The position numbers and the translations under genes are program-made. Of a stretch of DNA of 64,000 nucleotides, positions 8,191-18,542 are shown piece after piece. Location: contig NZ_CP107905.1 of NCBI RefSeq assembly GCF_036014015.1, positions 7,006,001-7,070,000 on the forward strand, given 5' to 3'. The DNA is from Streptomyces sp. NBC_00457 (lineage in GTDB: Bacteria; Actinomycetota; Actinomycetes; Streptomycetales; Streptomycetaceae). The notes beneath the pieces were generated by a model. It saw only the letters and a program-made list of their open reading frames with translations, was not told the origin of the DNA and ran no database searches. The number at the start of each line of letters is the position of its first letter. Within the stretch, counting starts at the first letter, position 1.

Positions 8191-8267
8191 TGAACTCCTG
8201 CGCTGCCAAGTGCGGGAGAGGGGTCGGCGGCGCTGGGCGGCCACCGGGGTCCCCGCGGTCTGGTTGG

Positions 8268-8340
8268 CGCCCCCGGCAGGACTCGAACCTGCGGCCAAGC
8301 GCTTAGAAGGCGCCTGCTCTATCCACTGAGCTACGGGGGC
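8268..8340 (-). tRNA. tRNA-Arg (anticodon TCT)
   Basis: The 73-nt minus-strand cloverleaf has acceptor GCCCCCG/CGGGGGC, D-arm GCTC..GAGC, anticodon stem GGCGC/GCGCT with loop CTTCTAA (anticodon TCT, reads AGA), and T-arm GCAGG-TTCGAGT-CCTGC. Discriminator G is followed by an encoded CCA (8265-8267). It reads a rare codon in this GC-rich genome. Transposase and integrase remnants lie on its 3' side, where tRNA-targeted elements integrate. Confidence 0.95.
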
Positions 8341-8658
8341 CGGTGGTGGCTTGTGTCGTGGTGCCCGGGCGGGGGCTGATCCGTGACATTGCCGGGGACA
8401 AGGATAGGGCTCCCCGATCCTTGTCCCTGTTGCTTCGCCTCCGTGGCTCGATGTGGAGGTTCGGTGAAGCGGTCCTGATAATCGCAGGCAGGTACGAATC
8501 GTGCACCGCTTTTGGCGCCTCACACCTCGGGTGTTGTGCACTCGTTATGCCTGGGCTTCGCCCTCGTCCCACTCGCCCCTTCCATCCCTTGTGTCCTGTC
8601 GGCGCGCAGACATGCTCATATGCTTCAGATATCCCCTAAAATTGGGCATTCTTCGCAT
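8341..8658. other. Intergenic region between tRNA-Arg and the dynamin-like operon
   Basis: No gene is seen. The last 50 bases are unusually AT-rich and contain TAAAAT at 8637-8642, a plausible -10 box about 20 bases before the GTG start at 8659, but no convincing -35 box was found. Confidence 0.35.
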
Positions 8659-10266
8659 GTGGTGACCTTGGACGTACGGCCTCAGCTGCTCGACGCACTC
8701 TCTGCCCTGCGCGACCGTGTCGCCGCCGCACGCTTCCCGCTGCCCCTGGCGGGGGCCCCGCGCGCGCGTGCCAACCGCGACGAACTGCTCGCTCAGCTCG
8801 ACGATTACTTGGTGCCCCGGCTGAGAGAGCCTGAAGCGCCGCTGCTCGCCGTGGTGGGTGGATCCACCGGGGCTGGGAAGTCGACGCTGGTCAACTCCCT
8901 TGTGGGACGGCGGGTCAGCGAGGCGGGGGTGTTGCGCCCGACGACGCGGACTCCGGTGCTGGTGTGCAACCCGGAAGACCATCATTGGTTCAGCGGCATG
9001 CGGGTGCTGCCCGACCTCACGCGCGTGTGGATGCCCCATCAGGACCCCGGCGACGAGCTACTGCTGCCGGGCGACAACCCCGCGCGCGTGCTGCGGATCG
9101 AAACCGCCGACACCCTGCCGCGCGGGCTCGCCCTCCTCGACGCGCCCGACGTCGACTCCCTGGTGGCCGACAACCGGGTCCTCGCCGCGGAGCTGATCTG
9201 CGCCGCCGACATCTGGCTCATGGTCACCACGGCGGCCCGGTACGCCGACGCGGTGCCCTGGCACCTGCTGCGCACCGCCAAGGAGTACGACGTCACCCTG
9301 GTCACCGTCCTGGACCGGGTGCCCCACCAGGTCGTGTCCGAGGTGTCCCGGCAATACGCGGCGCTGCTCACCAAGGCCGGACTCGGCGACGTACCCCGGT
9401 TCACGGTGCCCGAACTGCCCGAGTCCGCCTGGGGCGGCGGGCTGCTGCCGTCCACCGCCGTGGCGCCGCTGCGGACCTGGCTCGTCCAGCAGGCGCAGGA
9501 TCCGGCCGCCCGACAGCACTCGATGGCCCGTACGGCGTACGGCCTCCTGGAATCACTCCGGTCCCGGATGCCCGAGCTGGCCAGCGCCGCCGCCGCCCAG
9601 TACGCCGCCGCCCTGCGGCTCACCGCCGCCGTCGACTCGGCCTACGACAGCGAGTACGCGCGCGTGCGGGGTCGTTTGCAGGCGGGCGCCGTGCTGGCCG
9701 GCGACGCCCTGAAGCGGTGGCGTGCCTTCCCGCTCGACTGCTCCGCGGGCGAACTGCTCGATGCCCTTGTGGAGAGCCTTGCCGCCCTCCTGCTGTGCGC
9801 CGTCACCGCCGCCGACGAGCGCGTCGACGACGCCTGGCGGCGCGAACCCGCCTCCGGCGCTCCCGGGCTCACCGACCGCGATCCGTCGCTGGAGAGCGCC
9901 GAGCACCGGATCGGGATGGCCGTACGACGGTGGCGGCGGGAGCTCGAGGAGTTCGCCGAGGAAGAGGTACGCGACCTCGACCGGAGTGTCGCGCCCGATG
10001 CCGAGGTGGTCGCCGCCCTCGCCGCCACCACCCTGCTCGGCGGGCGCCGGGCGCGGTCCGGTGGTGAGGCACTCGCCAACCGGATCGGCCCCCACGGGGC
10101 GCTGCGGCTGCGCGACCGGGGCGGACGGCTGCTCGCGGACCACCTGGACCGGGTCATGCACACCGAACGCGAGCGCCGCCTCGCCCCGCTCGACGCACTC
10201 GACGTACACCCCGAACCTCAGGCCGAACTCATCGCCGCGCTGTCCGTACTGCAGAAGGAGAGGTGA
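8659..10266 (+). CDS. dynA: Dynamin-like GTPase, first of pair (DynA-like)
   Basis: A 535-aa P-loop GTPase. G1 is [11 protein letters not shown]2 region RRPTTRTP-like ([10 protein letters not shown]); G3 is [16 protein letters not shown] occupies the G4 position. The C-terminal half is helical and charged, with no obvious TM helix. I chose GTG 8659 ([17 protein letters not shown]) because upstream sequence to 8512 has non-coding composition; ATG 8620 is an alternative. The next GTPase begins 4 bp later, so the two are co-transcribed. The pair next to ssbB matches, from memory, the Streptomyces dynA-dynB operon that stabilises FtsZ rings at sporulation septa. The GTPase domain is certain; the DynA name is by context. 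Confidence 0.75.
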   Translation: MVTLDVRPQLLDALSALRDRVAAARFPLPLAGAPRARANRDELLAQLDDYLVPRLREPEAPLLAVVGGSTGAGKSTLVNSLVGRRVSEAGVLRPTTRTPVLVCNPEDHHWFSGMRVLPDLTRVWMPHQDPGDELLLPGDNPARVLRIETADTLPRGLALLDAPDVDSLVADNRVLAAELICAADIWLMVTTAARYADAVPWHLLRTAKEYDVTLVTVLDRVPHQVVSEVSRQYAALLTKAGLGDVPRFTVPELPESAWGGGLLPSTAVAPLRTWLVQQAQDPAARQHSMARTAYGLLESLRSRMPELASAAAAQYAAALRLTAAVDSAYDSEYARVRGRLQAGAVLAGDALKRWRAFPLDCSAGELLDALVESLAALLLCAVTAADERVDDAWRREPASGAPGLTDRDPSLESAEHRIGMAVRRWRRELEEFAEEEVRDLDRSVAPDAEVVAALAATTLLGGRRARSGGEALANRIGPHGALRLRDRGGRLLADHLDRVMHTERERRLAPLDALDVHPEPQAELIAALSVLQKER

Positions 10267-10269
10267 CCG

Positions 10270-12522
10270 GTGACCGCCATCACTGACCGGGACCACACCG
10301 AGCACACCGAACACGCCGAGCGCCCGGAGGGCGTGGCCCCCGAGGACGCGCGCGTCGAAATCGAGCTCCCTGAAGAGCGCGATTCCAGAAACAGCATCCC
10401 TGGGGACAGACCGAGCAGGGAGAGCACGTCCGGAGACCTCGGGGAGGGTTCTGACGGGGAGAGTGCGTCCATGGGCAGCGGGTTCTTTGATGCAGAAGCA
10501 GAAGGCGACCTCGACGAGCACGCGCGCGTGGGGGACGGGAGCGGCGGATTCGGGCGTACGGAGGAGGCCGGGCGCGGAGAGTCCGGGCGTGGGGAGACCG
10601 GGCGTGGCGAGACCGGGGCTGCCGGGCCCACGGAGGCCGGGCGGGATGACTCCGGCCGCGCTGACTCCGGGCATGGTGAATCCGGTCGTACGGAGTCCGG
10701 TCGTACGGAGTGCGGTCGTACCGAATCCGGTCGTACCGAATCCGGTCGTACCGAATCCGGTCGTACCGAATCCGGTCGTACCGAATCCGGCCCTGCGGAG
10801 TCCGGCGGTACCGAATCCGTCAGCCCCTGGGACGACGGGCTGATCGCACGGCGGGTCGACGAGACCGCTGCCCCTGAGCCGGTCGCCATCGTGGAGAGCA
10901 GGCGTCCCGGACCGCAGACCGTGGCGCCGCTGGCGTACGACGGGCCGCTGCGGTCGCGGCTGGACGCGCTGCGCGAACTGGTGGGGCTGTCCCGGACGCG
11001 GCTCGACAGCAAGACGCTGGCCGAGGCAGGGCGCGTCCTCGACGAGGCGGCGGCGCGGCGCAGGCTCTCCGGGCAGCACACCGTCGTGGCGATCGCGGGC
11101 GCCACCGGCAGCGGAAAGTCGCAGCTGTTCAACGTGCTCGCCGGAGTGAACATCTCGGAGACCGGGGTGCGTCGGCCCACCACCGCCGCCCCCATCGCGT
11201 GCAGCTGGAGCGACGGCGCCTCGTCCCTCATCGACCGGCTCGGCATTCCGGGACGGCTGCGGCGGCGCCCGGTGCAGAACCCGGACACGGAGGCCGAGCT
11301 GCGCGGGCTCGTCCTGGTCGACCTGCCCGACCACGACTCGGCCGCCGTACAGCACCGCGAGCAGGTGGAGCGGGTCCTGGCGCTCGTCGACGCGGTCATC
11401 TGGGTGGTCGATCCCGAGAAGTACGCCGACGCCGTGCTGCATGAGCGCTATCTGCGGCCGATGGCGGGACATGCGGAGATCATGTTCGTGGTCCTCAACC
11501 AGATCGACCGGCTTCCCGGGGAGGCCACCGACCAGGTCCTCGACGACCTGCGGCGGCTGCTCGACGAGGACGGCATCGCCCTGGGGGAGTACGGCGAGCC
11601 GGGCGCGACCGTGCTCGCGCTGTCCGCGCTCACCGGGGACGGGGTCGGGGAACTGCGGGAGGCGCTCGGCGAGTTCGTGGCGGAACGCGGGGCAGCGGCA
11701 CGTCGGATCGCGGCCGACGTGGACGCCGCGGCCTGGCGGCTGCGGCCCGTCTACGCCACGGGGCGGCGCAGCGGGCTCAGCGAGGACGCACGGGAGGAGT
11801 TTTCCGCGCGACTCGCGGACGCGGTGGGCGCGACCGCCGCCGGTGAAGCCGCCGAACGCGCGTGGCTGCGCAACGCGGGTCGCGCGTGCGGCACGCCCTG
11901 GCTGCGGCTGTGGGGGTGGTTCAACGACCGGCGCGAACCGCCCACCGGGCGCCTGTCGTCGCGTACGCACAACGACGAGGAGGTCACGGCCCGGCAGCGT
12001 GTCGAGCAGGCCGTGCGGGCGGTGTCCGACCGCGCCTCGGCGGGGCTGCCCGCGCCCTGGGCGCAGGCGGTGCGGGAGGCGGCCGTACGGGGGGCTCAGG
12101 GGCTGCCCGAGGCGCTGGACGAGCTGGCCGCGCGGGCCGGACTGCCTCCGGGGCGACCGCCGCGGCCGGGCTGGTGGCCGGTGGCTGTGCTGGCGCAGGC
12201 CGCCATGACGATCCTTCAGGTCGTCGGCGGGGTCTGGCTGACGGGACAGATCTTTCAGGTCATGGCGCCGAACCTGGGCGTGCCGGTGCTGCTGATGGTG
12301 GCGGGCATCGTGGGCGGTCCGCTCGTCGAATGGAGTTGCAAGCTCGCGGCGCGGGGACCGGCACGGCGGTACGGGCTGGAGGCGGAGCGGCGATTGCGCG
12401 AGGCCGCTGCCGGGTGCGGGCGGGCGCGTGTGCTGGATCCGGTGGCGGCGGAACTGCTGCGATATCGGGAGGTGCGGGAGCAGTACGGCAGGGTGCTGGG
12501 GGCGGAGGCCGTGGTGAGGTGA
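10270..12522 (+). CDS. dynB: Dynamin-like GTPase with repeat N-terminus and TM hairpin (DynB-like)
   Basis: A 750-aa protein; GTG 10270 follows AGGAGAGG and lies 4 bp after the preceding stop. Residues 1-200 are acidic and disordered, including about 17 tandem ESGRT-type pentapeptides (about 98-182). The GTPase domain follows: G1 GATGSGKSQ, G2 VRRPTTAAP, G3 LVDLPDHDS, G4 VLNQIDR. Two hydrophobic segments near residues 640-690 (MTILQVVGGVWLTGQIF; VPVLLMVAGIVGGPLVEW) form a membrane hairpin, as in membrane-anchored bacterial dynamins. It probably anchors the partner GTPase at division septa in sporulating hyphae. The repeats are encoded by nearly identical 15-bp DNA units and likely vary in number between strains. 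The 3' end is duplicated beyond the stop codon (see 12500-12585). Confidence 0.78.
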   Translation: MTAITDRDHTEHTEHAERPEGVAPEDARVEIELPEERDSRNSIPGDRPSRESTSGDLGEGSDGESASMGSGFFDAEAEGDLDEHARVGDGSGGFGRTEEAGRGESGRGETGRGETGAAGPTEAGRDDSGRADSGHGESGRTESGRTECGRTESGRTESGRTESGRTESGRTESGPAESGGTESVSPWDDGLIARRVDETAAPEPVAIVESRRPGPQTVAPLAYDGPLRSRLDALRELVGLSRTRLDSKTLAEAGRVLDEAAARRRLSGQHTVVAIAGATGSGKSQLFNVLAGVNISETGVRRPTTAAPIACSWSDGASSLIDRLGIPGRLRRRPVQNPDTEAELRGLVLVDLPDHDSAAVQHREQVERVLALVDAVIWVVDPEKYADAVLHERYLRPMAGHAEIMFVVLNQIDRLPGEATDQVLDDLRRLLDEDGIALGEYGEPGATVLALSALTGDGVGELREALGEFVAERGAAARRIAADVDAAAWRLRPVYATGRRSGLSEDAREEFSARLADAVGATAAGEAAERAWLRNAGRACGTPWLRLWGWFNDRREPPTGRLSSRTHNDEEVTARQRVEQAVRAVSDRASAGLPAPWAQAVREAAVRGAQGLPEALDELAARAGLPPGRPPRPGWWPVAVLAQAAMTILQVVGGVWLTGQIFQVMAPNLGVPVLLMVAGIVGGPLVEWSCKLAARGPARRYGLEAERRLREAAAGCGRARVLDPVAAELLRYREVREQYGRVLGAEAVVR
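10681..10815 (+). repeat. 15-bp tandem repeat inside dynB-like gene
   Basis: Nine 15-bp units of TCCGGTCGTACCGAA type, four of them identical (10726-10785), encode SGRTE. More diverged units extend upstream to about 10564. Unit length is a multiple of three, so expansion or contraction keeps the frame. Confidence 0.9.
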
Positions 12523-12585
12523 GGGGCGCGGAGACCGTGGTGAGGCGAGGGCGCGGGGCCGTGTTGAGGTGAGGGCGCGGGGGCT
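12500..12585 (+). repeat. Tandem duplication of the dynB-like 3' end
   Basis: The last codons and stop (GCGGAGGCCGTGGTGAGGTGA) are followed by two degenerate copies, the first ending GTGGTGAGGCGA and the second GTGTTGAGGTGA, with about 26-bp period. The remaining 12586-12819 contains no gene I can support, only a short CGGGCGCCCG palindrome. Confidence 0.7.
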
Positions 12586-12819
12586 CGGGCGCCCGTTCGG
12601 GTGACGGAGTTTTCCACAGGCGGTCGGTGGTCCACAGCGCTCAGCGGGCTCGGCCCGGCGGAGGCAGTCTGGCTCTGCGGCGATCGCGGCGGACGCGGTG
12701 GTCGCGGACGCGGCGACGTACCTGGTGTACCGGGTCGTCGCGGCAGACGCAGCCGTACGGGACGGGCCCGTCGGCGTATCCGCCCGGGGTGAACCGCTCG
12801 GGGCGAGGGAGGGGTCGTG

Positions 12820-13296
12820 ATGAACGAGACGATGGTCTGCGCGGTGGGAAACGTGGCGACGCAGCCGGTGTACCGGGAGCTGGCGTCGGGCGGTTCGGCG
12901 AGGTTCCGGCTGGCGGTGACCGCGCGGTATTTGGACCGCGAGAAGAACACCTGGACCGACGGGCACACCAACTTCTTCACGGTGTGGGCCAATCGGCAAC
13001 TGGCCACGAATGTGGCGTCGTCGCTGTCGGTGGGCGACCCGGTCATCGTGCAGGGCAGGCTGAAGGTGCGTTCGGACGTACGTGAGGGACAGAGCTGGAC
13101 GTCGGCCGACATCGACGCGGTCGCGATCGGGCACGACCTCTCACGGGGGACATCGGTCTTCCGGCGCCCGAACAAGCCGGACATGGGGGCGGCCGGGGCG
13201 GCACCCGTGCAGTCGGAGCCCAGTTGGGAGACGCCGCCCGGGGACAGGGTCGGCGCAGAAGCTCAACGGGAGCCGGAACCCGTGGCGGTGACGTGA
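12820..13296 (+). CDS. ssbB: Single-stranded DNA-binding protein, SsbB type
   Basis: OB-fold SSB of 158 aa. N-terminal MNETMVCAVGNVATQPVYRE and the core TNFFTVWANRQLATNV, VGDPVIVQGRLKV match Streptomyces SsbB. The C-terminal tail is short and lacks the acidic DDDIPF-type tip of housekeeping SsbA, so recruitment of replication partners differs. SsbB is the paralogue linked to chromosome segregation during sporulation, which fits its place after the dynamin-like pair. ATG 12820 (preceded in frame by GTG 12817) has GAGGGAGGGG upstream. Confidence 0.88.
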   Translation: MNETMVCAVGNVATQPVYRELASGGSARFRLAVTARYLDREKNTWTDGHTNFFTVWANRQLATNVASSLSVGDPVIVQGRLKVRSDVREGQSWTSADIDAVAIGHDLSRGTSVFRRPNKPDMGAAGAAPVQSEPSWETPPGDRVGAEAQREPEPVAVT

Positions 13297-13556
13297 TGTC
13301 ACCTTCGCCCTGAGCCGACTGAACTACGGCTTATCGGCGAATGCGCACCGCACCACCGCGGTGGATTTGTCGGTAAGCCCTGCTCACAAGCGGTCTTGGC
13401 GATAACGATTCCGAGTCGGATCGGCTGTCCGACGTTATCCCCGGGAGGCGTGGTGCGCCACGTCCCTAGGATGCGGGACGTAGCTCTCGGGGCTTCTGAT
13501 GCTGCTGGTGGGACCGCACCCCCCACGTCAACGGGTCCTGCTCGAAGGGGAATTCT

Positions 13557-14969
13557 GTGTTTTCTTCGTTCTCTGCGCCGTCCGCGCGCGGGCGAGGGGC
13601 AGTCCGCCTCGCCGTGGCGACGTCGGTGTCCGGGCTCGCGGCCGTCACCGCTGTGATGGCAGGGGCCGGCACGGCCGTCGCGGACGGGACGGCGCAGAAC
13701 CAGGGCGGTGCGACCGCGACCATAGGCGGCCTGAAGACGTACGGCGCGGCCGTGATCCACGACGCGGCCGGGGACCAGGAGCTGTCGGCCGGCCTGTTCG
13801 AGATGTCCGTCGAGGGCGGCGGCATGCTGCAGACGTACTGCGTCGACATCCGCAACCCCACACAGAAGGACGCCAAGTACCACGAGACGCCCTGGAGCGG
13901 TACGTCCCTGGGCGTCAACAAGGACGCGGGCAAGATCCGCTGGATCCTGCAGAACTCCTACCCGCAGGTGAACGACCTCGCGGCGCTCGCCACCAAGGCC
14001 GGCGTCAAGGGCGGCCTCACCGAGCAGGACGCGGCGGCCGGCACCCAGGTGGCCATCTGGCGCCACTCGGACGACGTGGACGTCGATGCCGTCGACCCGC
14101 AGGCCGAGAAGCTCGCGGACTACCTCGAGAAGAACGCCCGCGACGTGGCGGAGCCGAAGGCGTCGCTGACCCTGGACCCGCCCGCGGTCTCCGGCCGCTC
14201 CGGCGAGCGGCTCGGCCCGGTGACGGTGCACACCAACGCGGAATCCGTGACGGTGACACCGCCTGCCGACTCCGCCACGAGCGGGGTGACGATCGTCGAC
14301 GGGGACGGCAAGGCCGTCACCTCCGCCGCCGACGGCAGCCAGGTGTTCTTCGAGGTCCCCGAGGACGCCGCAGCCGGATCGGCCGAGCTGACCGTGCAGG
14401 CCTCGACCACCGTGCCGGTCGGCCGCGCCTTCGCCTCCGAGAGCCGCAGCCAGACGCAGATCCTGGCCGGCTCCAGCGAGTCCACGGTCTCGGCGACGGC
14501 GAGCGCGACCTGGGCGGAGCAGGGCCCGATACCCGCACTGTCCGCGGTGAAGAACTGCGCCGCGGGCGGCGTGGACCTCACCGCGGCCAACAAGGGCGAC
14601 CAGGACTTCACCTTCAAGCTGATGGGCATCGAGCACACCATCGCCGCCGGCGAGTCCCGGACGGTGACGATCCCCCTGCAGGAGGACCAGGCGTACGACT
14701 TCACCATCGAGGCGCCGGGCGGCTTCCAGAAGCGGTTCACCGGCGTCCTCGACTGCCGGACAAAGGGCAGCGACACCGGCGACTCGACCCAGATCCTCAC
14801 CGAGCCGAGCCCCGCCACGGTCGGCGGCACCACCCCCGACACCAACCTCGCCGAAACCGGCAGCTCCGGTGCGACCCCCGTAATCGGCGGCACCGCCATC
14901 GCCCTCGTCGTGATCGGCGGCGGCGTCCTGGTCCTCGTACGGAACAAGAAGACGCCTGGACAGGGCTGA
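13557..14969 (+). CDS. Cell-wall-anchored thioester (TQXA) surface protein, LAETG sortase substrate
   Basis: A 470-aa exported protein starting at GTG 13557 after GAAGGGG. The signal peptide ends near AGTAVADG (about residue 43). A TQXA thioester domain follows: Cys in QTYCVDIRNP (about 97) and the Gln of GTQVAIWRH (about 163) would form the internal Cys-Gln thioester, as in bacterial adhesins that bind targets covalently. Ig-like beta regions follow. The C-terminus has the sorting signal LAETG, a hydrophobic helix and KK, for class E sortase anchoring. From memory S. coelicolor SCO2682 is the orthologue. Probable role: surface attachment of aerial hyphae or mycelium, inferred from domains. 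Confidence 0.85.
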   Translation: MFSSFSAPSARGRGAVRLAVATSVSGLAAVTAVMAGAGTAVADGTAQNQGGATATIGGLKTYGAAVIHDAAGDQELSAGLFEMSVEGGGMLQTYCVDIRNPTQKDAKYHETPWSGTSLGVNKDAGKIRWILQNSYPQVNDLAALATKAGVKGGLTEQDAAAGTQVAIWRHSDDVDVDAVDPQAEKLADYLEKNARDVAEPKASLTLDPPAVSGRSGERLGPVTVHTNAESVTVTPPADSATSGVTIVDGDGKAVTSAADGSQVFFEVPEDAAAGSAELTVQASTTVPVGRAFASESRSQTQILAGSSESTVSATASATWAEQGPIPALSAVKNCAAGGVDLTAANKGDQDFTFKLMGIEHTIAAGESRTVTIPLQEDQAYDFTIEAPGGFQKRFTGVLDCRTKGSDTGDSTQILTEPSPATVGGTTPDTNLAETGSSGATPVIGGTAIALVVIGGGVLVLVRNKKTPGQG

Positions 14970-15111
14970 GCGGCACGGATGCTTGACAACTCGATAGCGA
15001 ATCCCCAGGTCAGAGCCCCCCGGCCATACCCGTTTCCCCCGAGGGGTGGCGGTCGGGCAAGATGGGGTGTATCTGCCCACTGCCAGAATTCAAGCTGCCG
15101 GACGGTTTCTC

Positions 15112-16776
<1,665 letters not shown>

Positions 16777-16778
16777 TC

Positions 16779-17192
16779 TTGCGGCACATCTACCGCTGCC
16801 CACTGCGCTGGGCGGACATGGACGCGTACGGCCACATCAACAACGTGGTCTTCCTCCGCTATCTGGAGGAGGCGCGTATCGACTTCCTGTTCCGCCCGGA
16901 GAAGGACTTCAAGCAGGGGTCGGTGGTGGCACGCCATGAGATCGACTACAAGCGGCAGCTCGTCCACCGGCACACGCCCGTGGACATCGAGCTGTGGATC
17001 ACCCAGATCAGGGCGGCTTCCTTCACCATCACCTACGAGGTCAAGGACCCGGACCAGGTCTATGTCCGGGCCTCGACGGTGATAGTGCCGTTCGACTTCG
17101 AGGCGCAGCGTCCCCGTCGGCTCACGGCGGAGGAACGGGAATTCCTCGCGGAGTACAGGGATGACGACGAGGAGGAGGCCGTCGCCGCATGA
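16779..17192 (+). CDS. Acyl-CoA thioesterase, hot-dog fold (4HBT type)
   Basis: A 137-aa protein. WADMDAYGHINNVVFLRYLEEAR near the N-terminus carries the Asp/His/Asn-Asn of 4-hydroxybenzoyl-CoA-type thioesterases; the rest has hot-dog strand pattern (VDIELWITQIRAASFTITYEV). It likely hydrolyses fatty or aromatic acyl-CoA in the cytoplasm. TTG 16779 lies 2 bp after the ettA stop (CTG 16773 is an alternative), and it ends in an ATGA overlap with the next gene, so ettA, this gene and the next form an operon. Confidence 0.85.
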   Translation: MRHIYRCPLRWADMDAYGHINNVVFLRYLEEARIDFLFRPEKDFKQGSVVARHEIDYKRQLVHRHTPVDIELWITQIRAASFTITYEVKDPDQVYVRASTVIVPFDFEAQRPRRLTAEEREFLAEYRDDDEEEAVAA

Positions 17193-17884
17193 CGGTGCTC
17201 CACCTCGCCGACGAGGGGGAGGCGGCGGACCTCGCGGCCTTCCTCTCCCGGCTGCTCCACTACGACCGTGGAGCCGCGGTGCGCCTGCAGGCGGCCGGCA
17301 CCGCGCTCGCCGTCTTCGGGCGGCCGCCGTCCTTCGAGGTGCTGGCGATCCGTGCGGTACGGCTCGCCAAGCCGTACGAGAACGGGCTCGACGTCACGCT
17401 GGACGTGACCGTCTCCGCGGGTGAGCTGCTGGAGGCCTTGGACGAGCCGGCGGCCACCGCTGCCGTCCCGGCCGAGGTCACCGGGCCCCCGTGGGCCGGG
17501 GTGCTGCCGCCGCGTCGCGGGTGGCGGCCCGAGCCGGGCCTGCCGGCACCGGACGCCCTGCGGGCCATGGTCCGGGCGGGGGTCGCCGAATTCCGGTCCC
17601 GTACGCAGGAGTTGACGCCGGAGGAGCGTACGCGGGCCGCACTCGACCGGATCGGGCGGGAGATCTGGTCCCGGTCGGTCGGGGACACGCATCTGCCGGT
17701 GCGGGCCGTGCACGCGGCCCAGTCACTGGGCTTTCTTCGCGTACGACAGGACACGCACGCGTCCGACGAGCCGCAGCTCGCGCTGTTCTCGTCGGGCGCC
17801 TGGCTCAGGCTGCGCACGCCGTACGGGTCGATCGCCGTACGCAGGGCGGGGCTTGGGGCGTTGGACGTCAGCGTGTCCCGCTGA
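17189..17884 (+). CDS. Conserved actinobacterial protein of unknown function
   Basis: A 231-aa soluble protein translationally coupled to the thioesterase through ATGA at 17189-17192. The N-terminal half is rich in Ala/Leu (DLAAFLSRLLHYDRGAAVRLQ); the middle has a Pro-rich hinge (GPPWAGVLPPRRGWRP); the C-terminal half is mixed (HAAQSLGFLRV, LFSSGAWLRLRTPYGSIAVRR). No TM helix, signal or catalytic motif is seen. I do not recognise a function. Position suggests a role with the hot-dog enzyme or simple co-expression. Confidence 0.75.
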   Translation: MTVLHLADEGEAADLAAFLSRLLHYDRGAAVRLQAAGTALAVFGRPPSFEVLAIRAVRLAKPYENGLDVTLDVTVSAGELLEALDEPAATAAVPAEVTGPPWAGVLPPRRGWRPEPGLPAPDALRAMVRAGVAEFRSRTQELTPEERTRAALDRIGREIWSRSVGDTHLPVRAVHAAQSLGFLRVRQDTHASDEPQLALFSSGAWLRLRTPYGSIAVRRAGLGALDVSVSR

Positions 17885-17933
17885 GCGCGCCAGCGCTCCG
17901 CTGGAAGGCCGGTGCGTCGGCTGCTGGTTCGTT

Positions 17934-17972
17934 GTGGCTGGTCGCGCAGTTCCCCGCGCCCCTGCGGGGCGC
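17934..17972. terminator. Interspersed repeat with hairpin, bidirectional terminator (copy 1)
   Basis: GCGCCCC-TGC-GGGGCGC (17956-17972) follows a conserved GTGGCTGGTCGCGCAGTTCC leader. It lies between the convergent gene ends at 17884 and 17988. Thirty bases are identical to 57955-57984, another convergent junction. Confidence 0.7.
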
Positions 17973-17987
17973 AGACACCGGAGGCGG

Positions 17988-18401
17988 TCAGCCCGGTGTG
18001 TTCACCATCGACGCCGCCGCGTAGGTCAGGTAGTTCCACAGGGTGCGCTCGTGTTCCTCGGAGAGGCCGAGGTCGTCGACGGCGTCGCGCATGTGCTTCA
18101 GCCAGGCGTCGTGGGCCGCGCGGTCGACGGTGAAGGGGACGTGGCGCATGCGCAGACGCGGGTGGCCGCGGTTGTCGCTGTATGTCGTCGGGCCGCCCCA
18201 GTACTGGATCAGGAAGAGGGTGAGGCGCTCCTCGGCCGGGCCCAGGTCCTCCTCGGGGTACATCGGCCGCAGGATCGGGTCCTCGGCGACTCCCTCGTAG
18301 AAACGGTGGACCAGTCGGCGGAAGGTCTCCTCCCCGCCGACCTGCTCGTAGAAGGTCTGCTCCTGAAGCGTGCCGCGCCGAATCTCTTTCACATCACCCA
18401 T
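17988..18401 (-). CDS. glbO: Truncated haemoglobin, group II (GlbO-like)
   Basis: A 137-aa 2/2-fold globin from ATG 18401. Group II features: FYEQVGGEETFRRLVHRFYEGV at the start (Tyr at helix B), the EDLGPAEERLTLFLIQYWGGP stretch, the proximal His in RLRMRHVPF, and Trp in HDAWLKHM (WG8). It binds haem and O2 or NO in the cytoplasm and probably scavenges reactive nitrogen or assists respiration under low oxygen. It is divergent from the methyltransferase gene at 18543 and converges on the repeat terminator at 17934-17972. Confidence 0.9.
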   Translation of the reverse strand: MGDVKEIRRGTLQEQTFYEQVGGEETFRRLVHRFYEGVAEDPILRPMYPEEDLGPAEERLTLFLIQYWGGPTTYSDNRGHPRLRMRHVPFTVDRAAHDAWLKHMRDAVDDLGLSEEHERTLWNYLTYAAASMVNTPG

Positions 18402-18542
18402 GGTCTCAGACGGGGAGGACCAGGACTCAAGGCTTAGGACCACCGTCCCGACTGGTGGATCCCCATCCGTGCTGACTGGTCGATTCCGGTTCGACCGGTA
18501 TGGGTGCTCGCCTCTCGGGCCGTCCCGCAGGAAAGTGGACGT

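Noticed and set aside
10681..10815. CRISPR-like array
   Set aside because: The repeats are contiguous 15-bp coding units with no spacers.
12609..12636. DnaA-box-like TTTTCCACA and TGGTCCACA before ssbB
   Set aside because: Only two imperfect sites without an AT-rich unwinding region or dnaA/dnaN nearby; not an origin.
9553..13134. Very long minus-strand open frame (about 1190 aa) across the dynamin-like genes
   Set aside because: It is antisense to two clear GTPase genes and SsbB; its composition is Arg/Pro/Gly-rich shadow translation caused by GC bias.
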